NCBI GenBank assembly: GCA_018384375.1
Contig: JAHAYJ010000042.1
Coordinates: 1 to 64,000 of the forward strand
Source of the DNA: Lachnospiraceae bacterium
GTDB lineage: Bacteria; Bacillota; Clostridia; Lachnospirales; Lachnospiraceae
Reading direction: 5' to 3'
Length of the DNA stretch: 64,000 nucleotides
Positions 24,424 through 34,884 of the stretch are shown here, in pieces (the first letter of the stretch is position 1; every line of letters begins with the position of its first letter). The position numbers were made by a program, and so were the translations under genes. The notes beneath the pieces were generated by a model, which saw only the letters and a list, made by a program, of their open reading frames with translations, had not been told where the DNA came from and ran no database searches.

Positions 24424-26865
24424 ATGAAATCAAGAAAACAGACTGCTGTAACACTTGCGATATGGCTTTTATTGTCTCTGCTTTTGGCAGCATGTGGGAA
24501 AAAGACTGATAATGAAAGCGCTGTCCTGCAGGAGGAAGTACAGGAGCAGAGTAGTGAGAATAATAAAAAACAGGAAGAAGTTTCTGATGACGGAGCAAAA
24601 GACAAACCGGAAGAGACAGGAAACAAAGATCTGGTTGATGCATTAAAAAAGAAGTATTCTGCTTCGGAGAAACAAGAATATGACGGAAATGTGATAAAGA
24701 TAGACCGAAACGAGAGTATCCAAATTGAAATCGGGTATAATCCATGGGACCGCGAGGATAAGGTCGAAGAAAACTTTGTTATTTATCAGGATGCACAATT
24801 ACAATCCCCGGTTGATGTAGGCATTTTTGACTATAATACGGATAATGGAATTCTGACTATTGAACCTCCTTTTTATGGAGTTGCGGAAATGAATGGATCG
24901 GATGATGTGGATTTAAGTCATCTAAGCGGGAACTACCTATTTGGGGATGATGAGAGAGGCTGGGGGACTTTATCACAGTATTACATGGCTACCTATGTCG
25001 ATGTGGCAACCGGAGAAAGGCTTGAAAAGCCGGTTATTACAGTGATCAAGGTAAATGCAGAGATAGCTCAGACACCACAACTCGTTTTTGACCAGACAGA
25101 AGACGGATATGCCAGATTCTCATGGCAGGAGATCCCGGGAGCGGAGGGGTATCTTCTTTTTATCATTAACAAGGATGAAAACGGCTTCTGGGACTATACA
25201 AAGGTATTTGCAGACGTTCGCGGAACAGAATGGACCAGCGAAGATGAAGATAACGAATATAGAGGTATGATCTTAAGTCTTAATGAAAGATTTGTACAAT
25301 ACTATACCTCAGATGATACACAAAGCTGGATGGAGGATACAGACAGCTTTCTGTTGGACTATCAGGTGGATGTTGCTTATGATGAGTATTACAGTGAATA
25401 TATTGGTATGATTGCCTATGGGCAGGGAGGCTGTTCGGCAATCAGTAATCTGCTTGCGGCAAAGGATCTGGCACATATGTTACCAACAGAAGAGGCTCAT
25501 TACAGTAATGATGATAGCTTTTTCGGAATTAGCGGAACGCTTGATTTGCCAGCAGTTATGTGTGTGACAATGTGTGACGGTACAACCACTCAAAGGGTTC
25601 TGGAATATGATTTTGATCATATTCAGAAATTTGAGGACAATGGTTATTTCATTATTAATGCAAAGGGCATGAAAACACCGTTTGTCCAGGAACTTCATGC
25701 TTATGAAGTGAATTGGGATACGCTTGAAACTGACCTTGCGACAATAAAAGAAAGGCAAGAAAAATTAGAGAATAAAGGTGGTAATGTAGCACCCAAGCTT
25801 TCGGTGGATGAGGAGACGAACGACCGGGAAGAAAGTACATCTGAACCCATCAAGGAAGAGGAGCATTCAGAAACTGAGAAATCCACAAATACGCCTAAAG
25901 AAATCAGAATAACAGCAAACTCTGCGTTAAGTGAGTACATAGCTCTTAATATGCTGGAAACGAAGGAGAAAATTGATCTCTCCGATTTCCCTGAAGCAGC
26001 AGATACACAGCTTGTTGTTGACTCTTTTTTTGAAGCACAATACCAGAACCCGTTGATTCTGGGTATTCAGGGGGGCAGTATTGATTCGGAGAACAGAATC
26101 CTTTATGTAGAGTATGATTTTGACAGCGAACAAACGGCAAAAAAGCAAGCAGAAATTAAAGATCGTGTAGATGAGATTACGGGACAGATTATTACCAACG
26201 ATATGACGGATCTTGAGAAGGATATGGCAATCAATACCTGGTTGTGTGAAAATGCAATATATGATAATGCAGCACTTGAAAATGCAGAAAAATATTCCTT
26301 TACCAAAGTAGATGAGAGTTTTTATGATTCCTTTACCGCTTACGGAATTCTGGTGGACGGTGTTGGTGTGTGTGCAAGCTATTCGGCGGCTTTTAAACTG
26401 CTGGCGGATTCTGCGGGACTTGAAAGTATTGTTGTCACAGGCTATCTGGATGGAAGTGTTCCGCATGCATGGAACAAAGTGAAGCTTGATGATGAGTGGT
26501 ATATTGTGGATGCAACCAACAATGATAATGAGATGATCACAAATGCATTGCTAAATCTTTCTGACTATGCTGCAGCAGGAACGCTGGTGGAAAATGAAAG
26601 CTTTGCGGAGGATTCAAGCCTTTCAAAATATGCTGCCAATCAGGATGAGATGGAATATTATCATACGGTGGAGCGTTTCTACAACAAGGATGAAATTTCC
26701 AAACAGCTGGCGCAACTGCTGATAACAGACGGACAAGCTATCCTTCGTACAAAATATGATATTAATGATGAAGAGTTTTATGCGATTGCACAGAAGGCAG
26801 CGGATGAAGCACAGAAAAACATTAACGGCTTTTATTGGATGGGTGTTATCCATCTGCAGGAGTAG
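24424..26865 (+). CDS. transglutaminase-like domain lipoprotein
   Basis: 813-residue predicted lipoprotein: signal peptide ending LLLAAC with Cys24 lipidated, then an acidic Glu/Lys/Gln linker, beta-rich repeats (one fibronectin-III-like, ARFSWQEIPGAEGYLLFI), another acidic linker around 460-490, and a C-terminal transglutaminase/CYK3-type domain. Its triad is intact: Cys650 in GVGVCASYSAAF, His681 in PHAWNKV, Asp696 in WYIVDATNND. Such domains act as cysteine proteases or cross-linkers at the cell surface. ATG 24424 is preferred over GTG 24418, both downstream of GAGGAGG. Follows the sigma/anti-sigma pair by about 80 bp and may be its target. Substrate unknown. Confidence 0.8.
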   Translation: MKSRKQTAVTLAIWLLLSLLLAACGKKTDNESAVLQEEVQEQSSENNKKQEEVSDDGAKDKPEETGNKDLVDALKKKYSASEKQEYDGNVIKIDRNESIQIEIGYNPWDREDKVEENFVIYQDAQLQSPVDVGIFDYNTDNGILTIEPPFYGVAEMNGSDDVDLSHLSGNYLFGDDERGWGTLSQYYMATYVDVATGERLEKPVITVIKVNAEIAQTPQLVFDQTEDGYARFSWQEIPGAEGYLLFIINKDENGFWDYTKVFADVRGTEWTSEDEDNEYRGMILSLNERFVQYYTSDDTQSWMEDTDSFLLDYQVDVAYDEYYSEYIGMIAYGQGGCSAISNLLAAKDLAHMLPTEEAHYSNDDSFFGISGTLDLPAVMCVTMCDGTTTQRVLEYDFDHIQKFEDNGYFIINAKGMKTPFVQELHAYEVNWDTLETDLATIKERQEKLENKGGNVAPKLSVDEETNDREESTSEPIKEEEHSETEKSTNTPKEIRITANSALSEYIALNMLETKEKIDLSDFPEAADTQLVVDSFFEAQYQNPLILGIQGGSIDSENRILYVEYDFDSEQTAKKQAEIKDRVDEITGQIITNDMTDLEKDMAINTWLCENAIYDNAALENAEKYSFTKVDESFYDSFTAYGILVDGVGVCASYSAAFKLLADSAGLESIVVTGYLDGSVPHAWNKVKLDDEWYIVDATNNDNEMITNALLNLSDYAAAGTLVENESFAEDSSLSKYAANQDEMEYYHTVERFYNKDEISKQLAQLLITDGQAILRTKYDINDEEFYAIAQKAADEAQKNINGFYWMGVIHLQE

Positions 26866-26887
26866 CCTAAATATGTGAATTAATTTG

Positions 26888-26927
26888 AAAAGACCTGTTT
26901 CGATGCGAACACCGGAATGGGTCTTTT
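26888..26927 (+). terminator. probable intrinsic terminator after the transglutaminase-like gene
   Basis: Outer stem AAAAGACC / GGTCTTTT enclosing a smaller GTTTCG/CGAAC hairpin; the U-run is part of the stem. Confidence 0.5.
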
Positions 26928-26967
26928 GATCTGTGGGAAACTTCATTTCTTAAGAATAAAATATATC

Positions 26968-26996
26968 TTGATTTTTAGAATATGGTTTAGTATAGT
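26968..26996 (+). promoter_or_regulatory. predicted sigma-A promoter of plsX
   Basis: -35 TTGATT (26968-26973), 17-bp spacer, -10 TATAGT (26991-26996), about 28 bp before the plsX ATG. Confidence 0.6.
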
Positions 26997-27024
26997 AAAG
27001 AAGTACGTAAACGGAGGTGTTTTC

Positions 27025-28038
27025 ATGAGTGATTTTGTGAATGTTGCAGTTGACGGCATGGGCGGTGATAATGCACCGTTTGAAATCGTAAAGGGAGCCG
27101 TTGAAGCTGTTAATGAAAACAGTCATGTTAAGGTTTTTTTAACAGGACAGGCGGATAAAATCGACAGCGAACTTGCAAAATATACATATAATAAAGAGCA
27201 GATCGAGGTTGTGAATGCTACCGAAATCATTGAAATGGCAGAGCCTCCGGTTATGGCGATCCGAAAAAAGAAGGATTCTTCCCTTGTGAAAGCTTTATAT
27301 CTTGTAAAAGACGGAACCTGTGACGCGTTTGTTTCCGCAGGAAGCACAGGAGCTACTCTGGTTGGAGGACAGGTGATCGTAGGTAGGATCAAGGGCGTAG
27401 AAAGACCACCTCTCGCTCCGTTGATTCCCACAGCAAATGGATGTGCACTTTTGATTGACTGTGGCGCTAATGTGGATGCAAGACCTTCCCATTTGGTACA
27501 ATTTGCCAAGATGGGATCTGTGTATATGGAAAGCGTAATGGGAGTAAAGAGCCCTAAAGTTGCAATTGTAAATATTGGTGCGGAAGAGGAGAAGGGAAAT
27601 GCACTTGTGAAAGAAACGTTTCCGCTTCTCAAGAATTGTCCGGATATTCATTTTATCGGTAGTATTGAGGCAAGAGATATACCTGCCGGGTTAGCGGACG
27701 TAGTTGTCTGTGAAGCATTTGTGGGTAATGTGATCTTAAAAATGTACGAAGGAGTTGGAGGGATTCTGATTAAGAAGGTAAAAGAGGGTATGATGACCTC
27801 TCTTCGCAGCAAGATTGGAGCTCTTCTTGTTAAGCCTGCACTGAAAAAGACATTGAAGGCATTTGATCTGGAGCAGTACGGCGGTGCTCCGTTACTTGGC
27901 CTTAACGGATTGGTCGTAAAGACGCATGGAAGCTCCAAAGCAATTGAAATTAAGAATTCTATTCTGCAGTGTATTACCTTTACAGAACAGAATATTAATC
28001 AAAAAATAAAAGAAAAAATAACAATGGAAGAAAACTAG
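27025..28038 (+). CDS. plsX: phosphate acyltransferase PlsX
   Basis: Makes acyl phosphate from acyl-ACP for phosphatidic acid synthesis; partner of PlsY encoded at 55.6 kb. 337 residues from ATG 27025 with a GGAGGTG site; starts VNVAVDGMGGDNAPFEIVKG, the PlsX signature, and contains SAGSTGATLVGG and YGGAPLLGLNG. An in-frame ATG at 26917 would add 36 residues through the terminator and promoter and is rejected. Followed after 14 bp by acpP, which carries its substrate. Confidence 0.96.
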   Translation: MSDFVNVAVDGMGGDNAPFEIVKGAVEAVNENSHVKVFLTGQADKIDSELAKYTYNKEQIEVVNATEIIEMAEPPVMAIRKKKDSSLVKALYLVKDGTCDAFVSAGSTGATLVGGQVIVGRIKGVERPPLAPLIPTANGCALLIDCGANVDARPSHLVQFAKMGSVYMESVMGVKSPKVAIVNIGAEEEKGNALVKETFPLLKNCPDIHFIGSIEARDIPAGLADVVVCEAFVGNVILKMYEGVGGILIKKVKEGMMTSLRSKIGALLVKPALKKTLKAFDLEQYGGAPLLGLNGLVVKTHGSSKAIEIKNSILQCITFTEQNINQKIKEKITMEEN

Positions 28039-28052
28039 AAAGGAAATGAGAA

Positions 28053-28283
28053 ATGGAATTTGAAAAATTAAAAAAAGTAATTGCTGACGTTTTAAACGTC
28101 GACCCTGACGAGATTACGATGGAAACTACCTTTGTAGACGATCTGGGAGCCGATTCCTTGGATGTTTTTCAGATTATTATGGGAATAGAGGAAGAATTTG
28201 ATATTGAAGTTCCGGCTGAAGATGCAGAGAAGATCACTACTGTAGAAGAAGCAGTTAAACTTATCAAAAATGCTACCAACTAA
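28053..28283 (+). CDS. acpP: acyl carrier protein
   Basis: 76-residue acidic four-helix protein; the phosphopantetheine attachment serine is Ser35 in [10 protein letters not shown]. Carries acyl chains for fatty acid and phospholipid synthesis and supplies PlsX. Its stop codon runs into a strong terminator. Confidence 0.97.
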   Translation: MEFEKLKKVIADVLNVDPDEITMETTFVDDLGADSLDVFQIIMGIEEEFDIEVPAEDAEKITTVEEAVKLIKNATN

Positions 28284-28307
28284 AAAGCCCGTTTTCGGGC
28301 TTTTTTT
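28283..28307 (+). terminator. intrinsic terminator after acpP
   Basis: AAAAGCCCG-tttt-CGGGCTTTT followed by TTT; the left arm begins at the acpP stop codon. Confidence 0.9.
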
Positions 28308-28333
28308 CCGATAAGCATAAGACTGGGGGATTT

Positions 28334-29026
28334 ATGTACAGACAGGAAGAATTGAAGGAGCTGGAAGAAAGGATTGGTTATGTGTTTGTTCACAAGGAAT
28401 TACTATACCAGGCACTGACCCATAGTTCTTTTTCCAATGAGCAGAAAATCAATAAATATAAAAATTATGAAAGACTGGAATTCCTGGGAGATGCAGTACT
28501 CGAGCTGCTATCCAGCCGATTCTTTTATGAAACGTATCCGGAAATGTCTGAGGGACAGATGACAAGGCTGCGCTCCTCTATGGTTTGTGAACCGGCGCTT
28601 GCCTTTTGTGCCAGAGATATTTCTCTTGGAAAGTATATACTTCTCGGAAAAGGAGAAGAGGCTACCGGTGGTAGAAAGCGAGACTCTATCATTTCGGACG
28701 TTATGGAAGCACTGATCGGCGCAATCTATCTGGATGGAGGAATCAGAAAAGCAGATCGATTCGTAAAGAAATTTATTCTCTCGGATCTTGAGAATAAACA
28801 ATTATTTTATGACAGCAAGACTATTTTACAGGAAAAGGTGCAGAAAGCAGGTAAAGAGCTTACCTATGAGCTTGTTGAGGAGACCGGACCGGAACACGAT
28901 AAGATTTTTGTGGTGGAAGCAAAAATTGACGGCGCTGTTGTAGGAAGAGGTCAGGGACGTAACAAAAAGTCTGCACAACAACAGGCAGCTTATCAGGTGC
29001 TGCTTGATAAAATACTGGAAGAATAA
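28334..29026 (+). CDS. rnc: ribonuclease III
   Basis: Cleaves double-stranded RNA in rRNA and mRNA processing. 230 residues: the RNase III signature (NYERLEFLGDAVLELLSSRFF) with the catalytic Glu/Asp set including DVMEALIGAIYLDGG, then a C-terminal double-stranded RNA-binding domain ending KSAQQQAAYQVL. First gene of a tight rnc-smc-ftsY-ilvA run. Confidence 0.97.
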   Translation: MYRQEELKELEERIGYVFVHKELLYQALTHSSFSNEQKINKYKNYERLEFLGDAVLELLSSRFFYETYPEMSEGQMTRLRSSMVCEPALAFCARDISLGKYILLGKGEEATGGRKRDSIISDVMEALIGAIYLDGGIRKADRFVKKFILSDLENKQLFYDSKTILQEKVQKAGKELTYELVEETGPEHDKIFVVEAKIDGAVVGRGQGRNKKSAQQQAAYQVLLDKILEE

Positions 29027-29037
29027 GCAGGTGTTAT

Positions 29038-32000
29038 ATGTATTTAAAGAGTATTGAAATTCATGGGTTTAAATCCTTTGCCAATAAAATTGTATTTAAG
29101 TTTCATAACGGTATCACGGGAATTGTAGGACCGAATGGAAGCGGAAAAAGTAATGTTGCGGATGCAGTGCGCTGGGTGCTTGGGGAACAGCGTATTAAAC
29201 AGCTTCGTGGAGCATCCATGCAGGATGTTATTTTTTCGGGAACAGAACTTCGCAAGCCTCTTGGCTATGCATATGTGGCAATTACGCTGGATAATTCCGA
29301 CCATCAGCTTGCCATTGATTTTGATGAAGTAACTGTTGCCAGGAGAATTTATCGTTCCGGTGAGAGCGAATATCTGCTAAATGGTGCACCATGTCGTCTG
29401 AAAGATGTGAATGAGCTTTTTTATGATACCGGTATCGGTAAAGAGGGATATTCTATTATCGGGCAGGGACAGATTGACAAAATATTGAGCGGCAAGCCGG
29501 AGGAGAGACGAGAACTCTTTGACGAGGCTGCGGGAATCGTCAAGTTTAAGAAACGCAAATTCGCAGCCCAGAAAAAGCTAGAGGACGAAAAACAGAACCT
29601 TGTTCGTGTCAATGATATTCTTTCTGAACTGGAAAAGCAGATCGGACCGTTGGAAAAGCAGTCTGAGACAGCTAAGATTTATTTAAAGAAAAAGGAAGAA
29701 TTGAAAACACTGGATGTAAATATGTTTCTGCTTGAAAACAACAGATTGCAGGAGCAGCTAAAAGGAGCCCAGGAAAAGCTGGATATTGCCAGTGATGACC
29801 TGGAGCGTACAACGCAGCAATATGAAAAGATAAAAGAGGAATACGAGCAGATTCAGGGACAGATAGAAATGCTTGATGAGTCAATTGAATCCGCCAGAAC
29901 ATCCTTGACAGATACCAGTGTCCTTCGCGGTAAACTGGAGGGTGAGATTAATGTCTTAAAGGAGCAGATCAAGTCGGCCAAGAGCAATGAAGAGCACTTC
30001 CAGTTAAGAAAGACATCCGTTAAGAAAGAAATGGATGCAAAGCTTCTGGATAAGGAGAGAATCCTTGCAGATAAAAAGGTGATCGATGATCAGGTGGCTG
30101 AAATCGAGCAGGAAAGAAATGAGGCCAGGGAAAAGCTTCTTGCTGTACAGAAGAGAATTGAAGAACTGAACAATGATATTGAAGCAGGTAAGAATACGAT
30201 CATTGAAGCGTTGAATTCCAGAGCAACGATCAAGTCAAAGCTGGGGCGTTATGATACCATGACGGAGCAGATCAATATTCGGAAGGCTGAATTGACATCC
30301 CGTTTGCTCCGCATTAAATCTGACGAAGCACAACAGGAAGCTGTCATGAAAAAGCTTCAAGAGGAATTTGAAAAGATCAATGATGAGATCCGCAGCCTGA
30401 ATGAAGCACAGGAAAGCAAGGAAGAAAAACTGACCCTGTTAAGAGAAGACCTTGCAGGAAAGGATCAGAAACTGAGAGATACCCAGGTGAATTATCATCA
30501 GGAAAAATCAAAGTTGGATGCATTGACGAATCTGACAGAGCGCTATGAGGGTTACGGCGGCAGTGTAAAAAAGGTAATGGAATGTAAGGACCGTGAGAAA
30601 GGAATCATCGGGGTCGTCGCAGATATCATCAAAGTTGATAAAAAATATGAAACTGCAATTGAAACAGCACTTGGCGGGAACATCCAAAACATTGTAACTG
30701 ATGACGAGGAAACTGCCAAGAGAATGATTGCCTTTTTGAAGCAGACAAAAGCAGGCCGTGCCACATTCCTGCCGCTCACCAGTATTACGAATCCTCAGGA
30801 ATTTAAAAACCCTGATGCACTCCTTGAAAAGGGGGTGATCGGCATGGCTGATGAACTGGTGACAATTGACAAGAAATATCAAAATGTTGCCAAGGCTATG
30901 CTGGGACGTATTGTTGTTATTGACAATGTGGATAATGCCGTAAAGATCGCAAGAAAATTTGATTACGGCATCCGTATGGTAACACTGGAGGGGGAATTGC
31001 TTGTACCCGGTGGTGCAATCAGTGGTGGCGCATTCAAGAACAACAGTAATCTTTTAGGAAGAAGAAGAGAGATTGAAGAACTGGAAAACAATGTAAAAAG
31101 GTATTTGAAAGAAATTGATACTCTACTTGAGGAGATTGAAAATACAAAGAATGAGAGAAATAAGCTTCGTCTTGCTCTGGAGGAGGATAAGGCAGCTCTT
31201 CAGAAAAAATTTATTGAGCAGAATACAGCTCGGTTAAATGTAATAAAAGCACAGGAACGTCGTGATGAAGCATCCGAAGGCTCTGTTGAGCTTAAGAATG
31301 AAGAACGGGAAATTGAAAATCAGATACAGGAAATCAAGCTGAATAAACAGGAAATCCAGAAGGAATTAGAGGATTCCGAACTCTTAGAAAAGCAGGTTGA
31401 GCAACAGATCCGCAAATATCAGGCTGAACTGGAGGAAAAGAGAAGAGAAGAATCCGAGGAATCTTCCCATGTCGCCAGCTGGGATGTTGAAGTAGAGAAA
31501 ATGCTTCAGCAACAGGATTTCCATCAGCAGAATGTTAACCGGATCGATGGTGAAATCACACGTTACTCTGATGAACTTAAGGAAATTGAAGAAGGTATTT
31601 TAAAGAGTAACGAGGATAGTCAAAACAAGAAGGATAGCATTGAGCAAATTGAAAAGACGATTGCGGCATCTCATACAACACAGGGAGATACAGAGAAAAA
31701 ATTAAAGGAAGATATTGAGAAGAAGGAAGAACTTTCAGGGAAGCAGAAGAATTTCTTCGCGGACAGAGAGTCTCTTGCAGAAAAGATGACAGGTCTTGAT
31801 AAGGAAGTGTACCGTCTGAATTCTCAAAGAGAAAAATTCCAGGAAGCACTGGAAAATCAGATTAATTACATGTGGGACGAATATGAGATCACCCTGTCTG
31901 ATGCAGCAGCTTTACGAGATGAGGCGATGACGGATCTTTCTGCCATGAAGAAGGAAATTGCTTCTTTAAAGGATCAGATCAAGAAGCTGGGGGATGTAAA

Positions 32001-32598
32001 CGTTAATGCCATTGAGGATTACAAAAATCTGATGGAACGTTACAATTTCCTAAAAACACAACATGATGATCTGGTTGAAGCTGAAAAGACTTTGGAAGGA
32101 ATTATAGTTGAATTGGATACTGCAATGCGGAAACAATTTAACGAGAAATTTGCTGAGATCGGCAGAGAGTTTGACAAGGTGTTTAAGGAGCTGTTTGGCG
32201 GTGGGAAAGGTACGCTGGAATTGATGGAGGATGAGGATATTCTGGAGGCAGGAATTCGCATTATCGCACAGCCGCCCGGAAAGAAACTGCAGAATATGAT
32301 GCAGCTGTCTGGTGGAGAAAAGGCGCTTACAGCCATTGCACTTTTGTTTGCAATACAGAATCTTAAGCCGTCACCATTCTGTCTGCTTGATGAGATCGAA
32401 GCGGCTCTTGATGAGAATAATGTTACCCGTTTTGCCAAATACTTACATAAGCTCACCAAGAATACACAGTTTATTGTTATAACTCACAGGCGTGGTACGA
32501 TGGAAAAGGCAGATCGTCTCTACGGTATCACCATGCAGGAAAAGGGTGTTTCCACATTGGTGAGTGTAAATCTGATCGATAAGGAGTTGGAGGATTAA
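29038..32598 (+). CDS. smc: chromosome segregation ATPase SMC
   Basis: Condensin core. 1186 residues, full length: N-terminal Walker A ([20 protein letters not shown]), two long coiled-coil arms, a central hinge around residues 510-670 ([13 protein letters not shown] to [17 protein letters not shown]), then the ABC signature ([17 protein letters not shown]) and Walker B ([14 protein letters not shown]). A TTATATG start 11 bp after rnc; its stop TAA shares a base with the ftsY ATG. Confidence 0.98.
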   Translation: MYLKSIEIHGFKSFANKIVFKFHNGITGIVGPNGSGKSNVADAVRWVLGEQRIKQLRGASMQDVIFSGTELRKPLGYAYVAITLDNSDHQLAIDFDEVTVARRIYRSGESEYLLNGAPCRLKDVNELFYDTGIGKEGYSIIGQGQIDKILSGKPEERRELFDEAAGIVKFKKRKFAAQKKLEDEKQNLVRVNDILSELEKQIGPLEKQSETAKIYLKKKEELKTLDVNMFLLENNRLQEQLKGAQEKLDIASDDLERTTQQYEKIKEEYEQIQGQIEMLDESIESARTSLTDTSVLRGKLEGEINVLKEQIKSAKSNEEHFQLRKTSVKKEMDAKLLDKERILADKKVIDDQVAEIEQERNEAREKLLAVQKRIEELNNDIEAGKNTIIEALNSRATIKSKLGRYDTMTEQINIRKAELTSRLLRIKSDEAQQEAVMKKLQEEFEKINDEIRSLNEAQESKEEKLTLLREDLAGKDQKLRDTQVNYHQEKSKLDALTNLTERYEGYGGSVKKVMECKDREKGIIGVVADIIKVDKKYETAIETALGGNIQNIVTDDEETAKRMIAFLKQTKAGRATFLPLTSITNPQEFKNPDALLEKGVIGMADELVTIDKKYQNVAKAMLGRIVVIDNVDNAVKIARKFDYGIRMVTLEGELLVPGGAISGGAFKNNSNLLGRRREIEELENNVKRYLKEIDTLLEEIENTKNERNKLRLALEEDKAALQKKFIEQNTARLNVIKAQERRDEASEGSVELKNEEREIENQIQEIKLNKQEIQKELEDSELLEKQVEQQIRKYQAELEEKRREESEESSHVASWDVEVEKMLQQQDFHQQNVNRIDGEITRYSDELKEIEEGILKSNEDSQNKKDSIEQIEKTIAASHTTQGDTEKKLKEDIEKKEELSGKQKNFFADRESLAEKMTGLDKEVYRLNSQREKFQEALENQINYMWDEYEITLSDAAALRDEAMTDLSAMKKEIASLKDQIKKLGDVNVNAIEDYKNLMERYNFLKTQHDDLVEAEKTLEGIIVELDTAMRKQFNEKFAEIGREFDKVFKELFGGGKGTLELMEDEDILEAGIRIIAQPPGKKLQNMMQLSGGEKALTAIALLFAIQNLKPSPFCLLDEIEAALDENNVTRFAKYLHKLTKNTQFIVITHRRGTMEKADRLYGITMQEKGVSTLVSVNLIDKELED

Positions 32599-33533
32599 TG
32601 GCCGGTTTTTTCAGCAGATTAAAGGAAGGATTAACCAAGACACGTGATAATATTGTAAATGGCATTGATTCTGTTTTTAGTGGTTTTTCTTCCATTGATG
32701 ATGAATTTTATGAGGAACTTGAGGAAATTCTGATTATGGGGGATATCGGCGTACATGCGACAACCCAGATCCTTGACAGATTAAAGAAGCAGGTGAAGGA
32801 AAATCATATAAAGGAGCCTGCGGCATGTAAGGATTTCCTGATCGAGAGCATCAAAGCGCAGATGAAGGTAGAAGAAACTGCCTATGATTTTGAACATGAA
32901 AAATCCATCATCCTGATAATCGGCGTAAATGGAGTGGGAAAAACAACTACTGTCGGAAAACTTGCGGGCTTGTTGAAGGAGCAGGGAAGAAAGGTTCTGA
33001 TTGCTGCTGCTGATACCTATAGGGCAGCTGCATGCGAGCAACTTACCCTGTGGGCAAACCGTGCCGGAGTAGATATTATCACCGGAACACAGGGCGCAGA
33101 TCCATCCAGCGTCATTTATGATGCAGTCAGTGCCGCAAAAGCCAGAAATACAGATGTGTTGATCTGTGATACAGCCGGAAGACTGCACAACAAAAAGAAC
33201 CTGATGGAAGAACTGAAAAAGATGAATCGGATAATCGACAGGGAATTTCCGGATGCCCATAGAGAGAATTTGATCGTACTTGATGGGACTACCGGGCAAA
33301 ATGCCTTAAACCAGGCAAGAGAGTTCACAGAAGCCGCACAGCTTACCGGAATCGTTCTTACGAAGATGGACGGAACATCCAAAGGGGGCATTGCTGTGGC
33401 AATCCAGTCCGAACTGAGTATTCCCGTCAAATATATCGGTGTGGGAGAAAAGCTTGAGGATCTGCAGAAATTCGATTCTGAACAGTTCGTGAATGCATTG
33501 TTTGATTTGGCGGAGCAGGAAGAGGAAGGTTAA
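32598..33533 (+). CDS. ftsY: signal recognition particle receptor FtsY
   Basis: Membrane-targeting GTPase that receives the SRP-ribosome complex. 311 residues: short N domain without a long acidic A domain, then the G domain (GVNGVGKTTTVGKLAG, DTYRAAACEQL, DTAGRLHNKKNL, TKMDGTSKGG). Overlaps both neighbours through TAATG junctions. Its partner Ffh is encoded at 38.3 kb. Confidence 0.97.
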   Translation: MAGFFSRLKEGLTKTRDNIVNGIDSVFSGFSSIDDEFYEELEEILIMGDIGVHATTQILDRLKKQVKENHIKEPAACKDFLIESIKAQMKVEETAYDFEHEKSIILIIGVNGVGKTTTVGKLAGLLKEQGRKVLIAAADTYRAAACEQLTLWANRAGVDIITGTQGADPSSVIYDAVSAAKARNTDVLICDTAGRLHNKKNLMEELKKMNRIIDREFPDAHRENLIVLDGTTGQNALNQAREFTEAAQLTGIVLTKMDGTSKGGIAVAIQSELSIPVKYIGVGEKLEDLQKFDSEQFVNALFDLAEQEEEG

Positions 33534-34762
33534 TGACAATGGAAGAAAAAATGTTAACACTGGAAAAATTTGAGGAAGCCTCAGAAATCGTAAAAAAGGT
33601 GACGCAGGAAACAAAACTTGTATATAGTGACTTTTATAGTGCCCAAACAGATAATAAAGTTTATTTGAAGCCAGAAAATATGCAGTTTACGGGTGCATAT
33701 AAGCTTCGAGGCGCTTATTATAAGCTGAGTACACTCTCTGATGAGGAACGTACAAAGGGGCTGATTACCGCCTCAGCAGGAAATCATGCGCAGGGAGTTG
33801 CCTATGCGGCAAAATGCTATGGAGTAAAGGCCGTTATTGTTATGCCGACGACAACACCGCTCATCAAAGTAAATCGTACCAAGGGGTATGGAGCTGAGGT
33901 CGTTCTTTATGGGGATGTCTATGACGAGGCTTGCGAGCATGCCTATGAGCTTGCAAAGGAACAGGGCTATACCTTTATTCACCCGTTCGATGATCCTGCG
34001 GTAGCAACCGGACAGGGAACCATTGCCATGGAAATTTTTAAGGAACTTCCGCTTGTTGATTACATATTGGTTCCGGTAGGCGGCGGTGGTCTGGCAACCG
34101 GAGTATCCACACTTGCCAAGCTTTTGAATCCCAAGATCAAGGTGATCGGTGTAGAGCCTGAAGGAGCCAGTTGTCTGAAAGCATCCATGAAAGCGGGGAA
34201 GGTCGTCACTCTGGATCATGTAAGTACCATAGCGGACGGCACAGCGGTCAAGACACCGGGAAGCAAGATATTTCCTTATCTTGTAAAAAATCTGGATGAC
34301 ATTATTACGGTACAGGATGAAGAACTTGTGGTCGCTTTTCTTGATATGGTTGAAAATCATAAAATGGTTGTGGAGAATTCTGGTCTTCTTACCGTGGCAG
34401 CATTAAAGCATTTGAAGATAAAGAACAAAAAGGTGGTTTCCATTTTGAGCGGCGGAAATATGGATGTGATTACCATGTCGTCAGTAGTCCAGCAGGGGCT
34501 CATTATGAGGGATCGTATTTTTACCGTTTCTGTTTTACTGCCTGATAAGCCGGGAGAGCTTAGCCATGTGGCAGATGTTATTGCAAAACAAAATGGAAAT
34601 GTTATCAAGCTGGAACATAATCAGTTTGTATCGATAAACCGAAGTGCAGCAGTGGAACTTCGGATTACACTGGAAGCATTCGGCACGGAGCACAAGCACC
34701 AGATTATTGAAGCGCTTGAGAAAAACAATTACAAGCCGAAACTGGTAAGGACCAATATTTAA
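33533..34762 (+). CDS. ilvA: threonine ammonia-lyase with ACT domain
   Basis: PLP enzyme deaminating threonine to 2-oxobutyrate, for isoleucine synthesis or threonine catabolism. 409 residues: the PLP lysine motif FTGAYKLRGAYYKL, SAGNHAQGVAYAA, the phosphate-binding glycine loop VPVGGGGLATG, and a C-terminal ACT domain from about residue 325 (FTVSVLLPDKPGELSHVADV). One ACT domain of the short type is closer to the TdcB-like/clostridial group than to the two-domain E. coli IlvA. ATG 33533 overlaps the ftsY stop; ATG 33539 is an alternative start. Placement in the ftsY transcript is probably only chance of gene order. Confidence 0.92.
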   Translation: MTMEEKMLTLEKFEEASEIVKKVTQETKLVYSDFYSAQTDNKVYLKPENMQFTGAYKLRGAYYKLSTLSDEERTKGLITASAGNHAQGVAYAAKCYGVKAVIVMPTTTPLIKVNRTKGYGAEVVLYGDVYDEACEHAYELAKEQGYTFIHPFDDPAVATGQGTIAMEIFKELPLVDYILVPVGGGGLATGVSTLAKLLNPKIKVIGVEPEGASCLKASMKAGKVVTLDHVSTIADGTAVKTPGSKIFPYLVKNLDDIITVQDEELVVAFLDMVENHKMVVENSGLLTVAALKHLKIKNKKVVSILSGGNMDVITMSSVVQQGLIMRDRIFTVSVLLPDKPGELSHVADVIAKQNGNVIKLEHNQFVSINRSAAVELRITLEAFGTEHKHQIIEALEKNNYKPKLVRTNI

Positions 34763-34784
34763 AGAAATTGATGAGAATAAAATA

Positions 34785-34828
34785 AGAGTAAAGAACCGCA
34801 TACTATAATGGATGCGGTTCTTTTGCTC
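34785..34828 (+). terminator. intrinsic terminator after ilvA
   Basis: Stem AAGAACCGCAT / ATGCGGTTCTT (34791-34801 with 34812-34822), extended by AGAG/CTCT, then TTTT. Confidence 0.85.
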
Positions 34829-34884
34829 TTGTTGAAAGAAAGGCTTCCTTAGAGCAAAAGTAATCCGTATGGATTGGAGGCAAA

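Noticed and set aside
32040-32459. 139-codon minus-strand frame inside smc
   Set aside because: It lies opposite the conserved SMC ATPase domain, and its serine-rich composition is typical of an antisense reading.
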